This document shows positions 33,447-39,632 of a stretch of 39,632 nucleotides of DNA, piece by piece (within the stretch, counting starts at the first letter, position 1; each line of letters opens with the position of its first letter). The stretch is from Acidobacteriota bacterium (GTDB lineage Bacteria > Acidobacteriota > Vicinamibacteria > Vicinamibacterales > UBA823). The notes under the pieces were generated by a model, which was not told where the DNA came from, made no database searches, and saw only the letters and a program-made list of their open reading frames with translations. The translations under genes were made by a program, and so were the position numbers. Location of the stretch: assembly GCA_002730525.1 (NCBI GenBank), contig PCAK01000025.1, positions 1 through 39,632 of the forward strand, given 5' to 3'.

Positions 33447-34616
33447 CTAGGTTTCGAGGATCCGCTTGAAGACCTCGACCGCCCGCTGCATCTCGTCCAT
33501 CGTGCCGAGCGAGATGCGAGCGTGCGTCTGCTCCATCGGCGGGAAGTCGCGGCCGACGATGACCCCATGCTCGCGCGCGGCATCGCGGAACTCGGCCGCG
33601 GGCCGGCGGATGTTCACGAAGAGGAAATTGGTCTGCGAGTCGGTCGCCTCGTAGCCCATCTCCTTGAACGCATTGATCGTGAACTCCCGGATCCGCCGGT
33701 TCTCCTCACGCTCGGCGTCCATATGCGCCGGGTCGTTCAGCGACGCGACGGCGCCGGTCGCGGTCAGCATGTTGATCTCACCGAGACCCCACGCTGACGC
33801 GATCTTCTCGAGGGTGGCCGGGCGGCCGGCGGCGTAGCCGATGCGGAGGCCCGCCATGCCGTAGGCCTTCGAGAACGTCCGTGCGATGAAGACGTCGTCG
33901 TACTCGAGACTCTGCGCCGCGGCCGTTTCGATGGCCGTATCCGTGGCGTACTCGATGTAGGCCTCGTCGACGAGAATCGCCGTATCGGGTGAACTGGACT
34001 TCACCCGCCGGATAAACGCCGCGACGTCGCTCAGGGCGTGTCCGGTCGCCGTCGGGTTGTTCGGATTGCAGAGGAAGACCATCCCCGCGCCGTTCGCTGC
34101 GACCGCCATCCCGTCGAGATCCAGCTTCAGGTTCGGGAGGAGCGGAACCGCGCGCACGCTGCCGCCGACAGTCTGGGCGGTGCGGTTCGGGCTGGAGTAC
34201 GACGGCGCGCCGTTGACCAGCGGACGATCCGGCGACACGAACGCGCGGACCGAGGCCTCCAGAATGTGCCCGGAACCGGTCGTCGTGAGGATGTTCTCGG
34301 CCGTCAGGCCGTGCCCGACCCGGCGGGCGATCGCCTCGGGGAGTGCGACGCGGACCACGTCGCGGCCGTACCGACCGACGCGGCCGTCGATCACCTCGCG
34401 CATCGCTTCGAGCGCGGCGTCACCGGGGCCGCGCGCGTTCTCGTTCGAGCTGATCCTGATCACATCTTGCTGGGGCGCAGCCTGCAGGGCCGCTTCGAGC
34501 GGGTCCGGTCCCCACGCCAGGGCTTCGTGCCCCCGACCGACGACCCACGCCGTCGACAACGCCCCCGCGCCGCCGACTCCGAGGGAACGAACGAACGCGC
34601 GACGTGACAGTGCCAT
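33447..34616 (-). CDS. Tat-exported HisC-like PLP aminotransferase, copy B (389 aa)
   Basis: A paralog of the gene downstream on the same strand. It has the same Tat motif (SRRAFVRSLG), NENARGPG, CNPNNPTATG, LVDEAYIEYATD and the PLP-lysine region RTFSKAYGMAGLRIG. The first third has diverged (for example RYGRDVVRVALPE against RYGFSAPADLAE), while the last third is almost identical, including an 80-base perfect match. A G-rich site stands before the ATG at 34616. A rho-independent terminator follows. The substrates of the pair may differ because the variable region includes the substrate pocket (inference). Confidence 0.87.
   Translation of the reverse strand: MALSRRAFVRSLGVGGAGALSTAWVVGRGHEALAWGPDPLEAALQAAPQQDVIRISSNENARGPGDAALEAMREVIDGRVGRYGRDVVRVALPEAIARRVGHGLTAENILTTTGSGHILEASVRAFVSPDRPLVNGAPSYSSPNRTAQTVGGSVRAVPLLPNLKLDLDGMAVAANGAGMVFLCNPNNPTATGHALSDVAAFIRRVKSSSPDTAILVDEAYIEYATDTAIETAAAQSLEYDDVFIARTFSKAYGMAGLRIGYAAGRPATLEKIASAWGLGEINMLTATGAVASLNDPAHMDAEREENRRIREFTINAFKEMGYEATDSQTNFLFVNIRRPAAEFRDAAREHGVIVGRDFPPMEQTHARISLGTMDEMQRAVEVFKRILET
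33628..33707. repeat. 80-base identical block shared with 32287-32366 (copy B)
   Basis: The partner of the block in copy A, at an offset of 1341 bases. It encodes the region INAFKEMGYEATDSQTNF of the C-terminal half. Confidence 0.85.
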
Positions 34617-34733
34617 GGGATCCCCCTGTTTCAATACCGGGCGCATCAGTCGCCATCGACTGACCGCCTGAGACCCTGAGTGTCGGCCCTGGCGCGTGTG
34701 CTGTCAAGAACGATCGGCCTACTCGCGGTGGGA

Positions 34734-34739
34734 TAGAAT
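34734..34739 (+). promoter_or_regulatory. Possible -10 element of the glyoxalase-like gene
   Basis: TAGAAT about 35 bases above the ATG at 34775; the leader has an AGGAGG-like site (CAGGAGGCACG) 6 bases before the ATG. Confidence 0.35.
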
Positions 34740-34774
34740 CGGCGCCCGACGGAGCCGATGGGGCAGGAGGCACG

Positions 34775-35524
34775 ATGCGACCAGAACGTACGAACCAGCC
34801 GACGCGGCGGGACGTCCTGGCGGTTGCCGGGGCGCTGGCTGGGGCCTGGGTGGCACGGCCCGGTATCGGGTCGGCGCGGGTGCGAGCGCAGGCCGCGGCG
34901 GTCCCCGATGTCGATCATCTGATCTGGGGAGTGGCCGACCGCGACGCCGGCATAGACTACCTTGAGGCGCTGACTGGCGTGCGCGCCGTCGTCGGGGGCA
35001 GTCACCCCGGCCGCGGGACCCGCAACGGCATCCTCTCGATGGGCCACCGCCAGTACATCGAGATCCTGGCGCCCGATCCGGAGCAGCCCGAGGTCGACAC
35101 CGAGCGCATCGCGACGTTGCGCCGGTTGGCGACGCCACGGTTGCTGACCTGGTGCGCGGTGGCCGGTGACGCCGACACGATGGCCGGCCGAGTGGGCGCG
35201 GCGGGAGTGCGGGTCCGCGAGATCCGGGACGGCGCCCGGGAGCGACCCGACGGCGTGACCCTGCGCTGGCGCAACCTCTACGTCGAAGGGCCCGAGGACG
35301 ACGTCATCCCGTATGCGATCGAGTGGGCCGTCGGCACACCGCATCCGAGTAGCGACGCGCCGCTCGGCGGCAGCCTCCAGTCGCTGCGGCTCCAGCATCC
35401 CGAGGCAGCGCGGATGAGCGCGCTCCTGGCCGCCATGGGCCTCGGCCTGCGCGTCGAGCCGGGGCCGGAGACGAAGTTGGCGGCCGTCCTCGACACGCCG
35501 CGGGGCGAGGTGGTGCTCCAGTAG
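34775..35524 (+). CDS. Tat-exported glyoxalase-like (VOC fold) protein (249 aa)
   Basis: The N-terminus is a Tat signal (TRRDVLAVAGALAGAWV). The mature part resembles the glyoxalase-like domain: VDHLIWGVADRDAGIDYLE, a GGSHPGRGTRNGILSMG segment and YIEILAPDPEQ. A second half-domain begins near LQSLRLQHPEAARMSALL, as expected for paired beta-alpha-beta-beta-beta modules. Metal residues cannot all be assigned, so its reaction is unknown. The AGGAGG site fits the ATG at 34775. It is divergent from aminotransferase copy B. Confidence 0.75.
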   Translation: MRPERTNQPTRRDVLAVAGALAGAWVARPGIGSARVRAQAAAVPDVDHLIWGVADRDAGIDYLEALTGVRAVVGGSHPGRGTRNGILSMGHRQYIEILAPDPEQPEVDTERIATLRRLATPRLLTWCAVAGDADTMAGRVGAAGVRVREIRDGARERPDGVTLRWRNLYVEGPEDDVIPYAIEWAVGTPHPSSDAPLGGSLQSLRLQHPEAARMSALLAAMGLGLRVEPGPETKLAAVLDTPRGEVVLQ

Positions 35525-35718
35525 TCGGCGCCCCCCGCAGTCGGCCAGTTCACGACCCTCCTTCATTGGCCCTGGCGGGCCCGAAATCTGGCTTTTCCGG
35601 GCGAGGGCTGTGGCATAATGCCCGCCTCTTCGAATCACTCGGTTCGGGGACAACCACGCGGGGGCCGTCCGGTCATCTCGGCCTCGGAGGCGGATCTCGT
35701 CACACTGGGGGTTTGCAG

Positions 35719-36405
35719 ATGATTTCGAACGACAAGACACCCAGGCGCGGCTTCCTCGGCACGATGGCTGCGGCTGCCGCCGCCGTCACACTGCCCTGGA
35801 CCGGCAAGCGCGTCGCCGCGGCCCAGGGCGGTCCCGACGACTGGCTCGCGCAGCAGACCGGCGAACATCGATGCTTCTTCGATTTCCCCGCGGCGAAGGC
35901 GGGTGCGGGACTGGTCCACATCCGGAACTACATCTTGACCTACGGCGGCGCTTACGGCGTCGATCCTTCCGACATCAGCACGGTCGGGACGTTCTACAGC
36001 TTGGGGCGCGAATGCAGCATTCCGATGGCGTTCAACGATGCGATGTGGGAGAAGTATGCCATCGGCGAGTACATCGGGCTCGGCGACCCGGCCACGATGG
36101 CGCCGGCGACGCGGAACATGTACAACGCCGATGATACGAACAATCCGGTTCTCTATGTCGGCCCGATCGGTCCATTCCCTGACGCGCGCATCGAGAGCTT
36201 GCAGGAGATGGGCACGACGTTCCTGCTCTGCAACAACGCGCTGGTCGGATGGTCGATGGAACTCGCCGGAGCAGGCAGGGGAACAGCAGCGGAGATCGAG
36301 GAAGACCTGAAAGCCAACACGTTGCCGGGCGTCGTCCTGGTGCCGGCGATGGTCATTGCCATCGAGCAGGCCCAGGTCGCGGGTATCTCGTACAACAAGC
36401 AGTAG
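35719..36405 (+). CDS. Tat-signal protein with a DsrE-like domain (228 aa)
   Basis: The signal is TPRRGFLGTMAAAAAAVTL followed by AAAQ. The mature protein contains segments typical for periplasmic DsrE/DsrF-like proteins: FLLCNNALVGWSM and the terminal LKANTLPGVVLVPAMVIAIEQAQ, as in sulfur-related small-protein families. The catalytic Cys of that fold would be the one in LLCNNAL (by family resemblance). The role in sulfur transfer is only an inference. A strong terminator follows 36 bases after the stop. The 193 bases upstream include CATAAT (35614-35619), a possible -10, and a GGCCC/GGGCC hairpin. Confidence 0.6.
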   Translation: MISNDKTPRRGFLGTMAAAAAAVTLPWTGKRVAAAQGGPDDWLAQQTGEHRCFFDFPAAKAGAGLVHIRNYILTYGGAYGVDPSDISTVGTFYSLGRECSIPMAFNDAMWEKYAIGEYIGLGDPATMAPATRNMYNADDTNNPVLYVGPIGPFPDARIESLQEMGTTFLLCNNALVGWSMELAGAGRGTAAEIEEDLKANTLPGVVLVPAMVIAIEQAQVAGISYNKQ

Positions 36406-36440
36406 CCGGTCCTGCGTGACGCCGGATCGAGTGTCGTTAG

Positions 36441-36480
36441 CGGGGTGTCCGGCTGCGGCCGGGCACCCCGTGTTTTATTT
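36441..36480 (+). terminator. Intrinsic terminator after the DsrE-like gene
   Basis: A long stem (CGGGGTGTCCGG, loop with TGC, then CCGGGCACCCCG; 36441-36470) is followed by TGTTTTATTT. It ends transcription of the DsrE-like gene before the TldD gene. Confidence 0.88.
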
Positions 36481-36496
36481 CGCAGCGAGGCACGCC

Positions 36497-38146
36497 ATGC
36501 GCCAGCCGACCCAGCGACTCCCGCGAGCCGTCAACCACCATCGCGTCGTCGTCGACCCAACGCGCCGAGACTTCCTCCGGACGTCGGGCGCGCTCGGCGT
36601 CTCGGCCGCAGCGCTGGCAGCGGGCGCCGGCCAATGGGCTTGCGGGCCGGCGGGTGAACCGAGCGTCGCCGATCCCGCCGAGCGCGAACTGGCGCTCCGC
36701 GCCCTGGACGAGGCGACCGGGGCCGGTGCCAGCTACGCCGACGTCCGCGTCTCGCGCCACTGGTTCGAGTCGGTGCGGACCCGGGAAGAGCAGATCACCG
36801 GCGTGAACTTCACCGAGTCGTACGGCATCGGCGTTCGGGCGCGCGTCGGCGGCTCGTGGGGGTTCAGCGGAACACGCGACCTCGCGCCTGACGCCGTAGC
36901 GGCGGCGGCACGGAGCGCGACGGCGACCGCGGCGGCCAACGATCGCATCGCGCCGCAGACGACCGAGCTGGCGCCGGTCGAGGTCTACCCGAACGCCGCC
37001 TGGGAGACGCCGCATCGGATCGACCCGTTCGACGTCTCGCTCGAGGAGAAGGCCGCCGTCCTCTTCGACGCCAGCCGCGCGGCGCTGGCTGTGGATGGCG
37101 TGCAATTCGTGTCGGGCCGTCTGTCTGTCGTCAAGGAGCGGCGGCTGGTGGCGACGAGCGAGGGGTCGCTCGTGCAGCAGACCTTCATCCGCCAGAATCC
37201 CTTCGTGACCGTGACGGCGGTTTCACCCGATCGATCGGACTTTCAGAGCCGGGTTAGCGATGTCGCCGCGGCGGCGCGCGGCTGGGAGTACATTGCCGAC
37301 CTCGATTGGCCGGCGCTGGCGACGCGCTGGGCCGAAGAAGCGGTCATGAAGCTGACGGCGCCCTCGGTCGAGCCGGGGGCGTGGGACCTGGTGCTGCACC
37401 CGTCCAATCTCTGGCTGACGATTCACGAGTCGATCGCGCATCCGACCGAGCTGGACCGCGCGCTCGGCTACGAGGCGAACTACGCGGGGACATCGTTCCT
37501 GGCGCCGCCGGCCGAGGTGCTGAACACGACCCGGCTCGGGCCCGACTTCATGACGTTCATGGGGAACCGGACCGAGGTCGGGGGCTGCGCGACGTGTGGG
37601 TGGGACGACGAGGCGGTGCCCGCCTTTGAGTGGCCGATTATCGACGACGGCATCTTCGTGAACTATCAGACGACCCGCGAGCAGGCCGCGTGGATCGCCG
37701 AGTACACTGGCATGACGCGCAGCCAGGGCTGCGCCTACGGCCAGAACTGGGCGAGCATCCCATTCCAGCGGATGCCGAACGTCAGCCTGATGCCGGGCGA
37801 AGAACCGCTCAGCGAGGACGGCGTGATCGCCCAGACGGATCATGGGATCCTCATCGAAGGTGACGGCTCCTACTCGATCGATCAACAGCGCTACAATGCC
37901 CAGTTCGCCGGGCAGGCCTTCTGGGAGATCCGCGATGGCCGGAAGTATCAGATGCTGCGCGACGTGGCTTACGTCATGCGGACGCCCGACTTCTGGAACT
38001 CACTGGCTGTCCTGGGTGGGCCCGAGACCTACTGGCTCGGCGCGACGTTCGGCGACGCCAAGGGCCAGCCCGGGCAGGCGAACGCGGTCTCGCACGGCTG
38101 CCCGATGGCGCTGTTCCGCGACGCGACGATCATCAACACGGCGTAG
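36497..38146 (+). CDS. Tat-exported TldD-type metalloprotease (549 aa)
   Basis: TldD is the zinc-carrying half of the TldD/TldE protease, which in E. coli matures microcin B17 and degrades CcdA. The zinc motif HESIAH is at H310, E311 and H315. Other segments fit the family, such as GVRARVGGSWGFSGTRD, GDGSYSIDQQRYNAQFAG and the C-terminal SHGCPMALFRD. The length is about 70 residues above the E. coli protein because a Tat signal (TRRDFLRTSGALGVSAAALAAG) precedes it. So this copy is probably periplasmic. The start at 36497 lies just beyond the terminator. TldE follows by 9 bases. Confidence 0.92.
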   Translation: MRQPTQRLPRAVNHHRVVVDPTRRDFLRTSGALGVSAAALAAGAGQWACGPAGEPSVADPAERELALRALDEATGAGASYADVRVSRHWFESVRTREEQITGVNFTESYGIGVRARVGGSWGFSGTRDLAPDAVAAAARSATATAAANDRIAPQTTELAPVEVYPNAAWETPHRIDPFDVSLEEKAAVLFDASRAALAVDGVQFVSGRLSVVKERRLVATSEGSLVQQTFIRQNPFVTVTAVSPDRSDFQSRVSDVAAAARGWEYIADLDWPALATRWAEEAVMKLTAPSVEPGAWDLVLHPSNLWLTIHESIAHPTELDRALGYEANYAGTSFLAPPAEVLNTTRLGPDFMTFMGNRTEVGGCATCGWDDEAVPAFEWPIIDDGIFVNYQTTREQAAWIAEYTGMTRSQGCAYGQNWASIPFQRMPNVSLMPGEEPLSEDGVIAQTDHGILIEGDGSYSIDQQRYNAQFAGQAFWEIRDGRKYQMLRDVAYVMRTPDFWNSLAVLGGPETYWLGATFGDAKGQPGQANAVSHGCPMALFRDATIINTA

Positions 38147-38155
38147 GAGGCTGGA

Positions 38156-39529
38156 ATGCAGGACTCGACAACCCCCGCAGCGAGGCGTGCCGGCCTGTCG
38201 GCCGATGAGGCGCGAACGCTGGCGGACCGTACGCTGGCTGGGTCCCAGGCCGACGCCGCGCGCGTGACGATCGACGCCCGCACTCGGCCGTTCATCCGGA
38301 GCGCCGACAACCGGATCACGACGGCAGGCGCCAGTTCTGACGTGGCGGTGACGATCATGAGTGCGTTCGGTCAGCGCGTGGCATCGGTTACAACGAACCT
38401 GATCGACGAGGCCTCACTGGCCGCGGCCGTGCGCCGCTCCGAGGAACTTGCGCGGCTGGCGCCGGAGAATCCGGAGTACCTCGGCGAGCTCGGATCGCAG
38501 ACCGACGCGCCGGTCAGCGGATACTACGCGACGACCGGCGGCGTGTCACCGGAGGCGCTTGCTTCGGCGGCGGCGCTCGGGATCGCCCGGGCCCGGGAGG
38601 CGGGGAACGTCGCGTCGGGCTTCATCGACGTCCAGAACGGATCGCGGTCGGTCTCGACCTCCGAGGGCCTGTTCGCGCACCACAGCAGCACGGGTGTGGC
38701 CTCCACGCTGACCGTGCGCGCACCCGACGGGTCGACCTCCGGCTGGGCCGGCGACGAGGCGGCCGACTGGGATCGGATTGCGACGGAGCGGATCACGGCC
38801 GATGCCGTCCGAAAGTGCGACGCCTGGCACGAGAAGACGGCGCTGGAGGCTGGCGCCTACGACGTCGTCCTGGAGCCGACCGCGGTTGGGATGCTGATGC
38901 TCAGGATGCGCGGCGCGTTCGACGGCCGAGCCGCCGACGAGGGCCGCTCGTTCTTCTCGGCGCCCGGCGGCGGCGGCCGGATCGGTGAGGCGCTGTTCGA
39001 CCCGCGGATCACGATCCGCAGCGATCCGGCTGCGGAGGACGCCGAGGCGGCGCCGTTCGACGGGGAGGGAGCGGGCCGCGGCGCGGAGACCTGGGTCGAG
39101 GACGGCGTGCTGCGCAACCTCGGCTACTCCAGGTTCTGGGCGGACCGGCAAGGCGTCGATCATCGACCGGCACCGGCGAACCTGCTCATGGCTGGCGGGT
39201 CCGATTCGGTCGAGGAGATGATTGCCTCCACGCAGCGTGGCGTCCTGATCACCCGATTCTGGTACATCAGGGGGCTCAATCCCCGCACGATGTCGTACAC
39301 CGGCCTGACGCGGGACGGGACCTTCCTGATCGAAGAAGGGCGGATCAGCCGGCCGGTGAACAACTTCCGGTTCAACCAGTCGCTCGTCGAATTGCTCCAG
39401 AACGTCGAGATGCTCGGCGAGCCTGTGCGCGTGGCGGCGGGAGAGAACAGCTCGGTCGGCCTGCCGGTCGTCGTCCCGCCGCTCAAGGTGCGCGGCTTCA
39501 ACCTCGCCAGCGTCTCCGACGCGATCTGA
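38156..39529 (+). CDS. TldE/PmbA-type partner of the metalloprotease (457 aa)
   Basis: The regulatory half of the TldD/TldE heterodimer, which lacks the zinc motif and shapes the cleft. Segments that match include SSDVAVTIMSAFGQRVAS, YDVVLEPTAVGMLMLRMRG, and the end VVPPLKVRGFNLASVSDAI. The ATG has a GGAGG site 6 bases before it, inside the 9-base gap. The N-terminus (MQDSTTPAARRAGLSADEA) is hydrophilic with no signal peptide. Since TldD has a Tat signal, TldE would have to ride with it through the translocase, or the two would be in separate places. The final 100 bases of the window hold a short AGGGC/GCCCT hairpin and no other gene. Confidence 0.92.
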   Translation: MQDSTTPAARRAGLSADEARTLADRTLAGSQADAARVTIDARTRPFIRSADNRITTAGASSDVAVTIMSAFGQRVASVTTNLIDEASLAAAVRRSEELARLAPENPEYLGELGSQTDAPVSGYYATTGGVSPEALASAAALGIARAREAGNVASGFIDVQNGSRSVSTSEGLFAHHSSTGVASTLTVRAPDGSTSGWAGDEAADWDRIATERITADAVRKCDAWHEKTALEAGAYDVVLEPTAVGMLMLRMRGAFDGRAADEGRSFFSAPGGGGRIGEALFDPRITIRSDPAAEDAEAAPFDGEGAGRGAETWVEDGVLRNLGYSRFWADRQGVDHRPAPANLLMAGGSDSVEEMIASTQRGVLITRFWYIRGLNPRTMSYTGLTRDGTFLIEEGRISRPVNNFRFNQSLVELLQNVEMLGEPVRVAAGENSSVGLPVVVPPLKVRGFNLASVSDAI

Positions 39530-39632
39530 ACTAGGCGCAGGGCAGGGCTTTGGCCCTTCCATGAGAGAGCCAGCCGGTGTCAAGGCCGCCGGTCGGTCAG
39601 GGGGCACACGCTTCCATCCGCACTCTCGAGGA

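Overview
This is a GC-rich, gene-dense window of about 39.6 kb from a bacterial chromosome. I judge the host to be a diderm, most likely an Acidobacteriota member of the Vicinamibacteria type. That is an inference from gene content and style: many Tat-exported enzymes, lipoproteins, an HlyD/ABC exporter beside an NtrC-type regulator, a large beta-propeller protein and a C-P-x-C-type Sec peroxiredoxin. No rRNA, tRNA, CRISPR array, integrase or insertion sequence was seen.

Layout. 0.1-4.3 kb is a nucleoside/base salvage island: upp, an exported MtaD-like deaminase, hpt, and a translationally coupled rpiB-like/deoC pair. 4.3-7.3 kb holds an exporter locus in decay: an HlyD-type adaptor and an ABC ATPase are intact, no permease follows, and an NtrC-type response regulator has been fused by deletion to the ATPase domain of its likely sensor kinase. 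7.3-7.6 kb is the only intergenic stretch above 300 bases and holds a candidate orphan cyclic-di-GMP (GEMM-I-like) riboswitch. 7.6-11.4 kb encodes an aldehyde dehydrogenase, a HAD phosphatase and a class III aminotransferase. 11.4-13.9 kb holds two hypothetical genes, a peroxiredoxin whose peroxidatic cysteine is encoded by in-frame TGA (probable selenocysteine), tatA and a Tat-exported flavin-reductase-like protein. 13.9-21.5 kb is transport and envelope: a DASS symporter, a lipoprotein form of the MhpD fold, an exported GlpQ-like phosphodiesterase, FxsA, a secreted alpha/beta hydrolase, an SSS symporter with a small membrane partner, and an XRE regulator. 21.6-25.8 kb encodes a zinc-ribbon double-PspC protein, an ornithine cyclodeaminase-like enzyme, and secreted or lipoproteins of unknown role. 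25.8-29.6 kb is one giant propeller-repeat protein with an in-frame TGA at codon 66. 29.8-32.1 kb holds a membrane protein/methyltransferase pair, then debris (kinase tail, ParA N-terminus) fused to an unknown ORF. 32.1-39.5 kb is a cluster of Tat-exported proteins: two paralogous HisC-like aminotransferases, a glyoxalase-like protein, a DsrE-like protein, and a TldD/TldE protease pair in which only TldD carries a signal.

Two themes stand out. First, UGA appears to be recoded as selenocysteine in the peroxiredoxin: the frame is intact across it, the site is the exact catalytic position, and a SECIS-like hairpin lies at the right distance. Second, several loci look like deletion scars: regulator/kinase fusion, exporter without permease, riboswitch without a gene, kinase tail, and ParA stub. 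Many genes have a -10 hexamer 5-12 bases from the start codon, which suggests leaderless transcripts.
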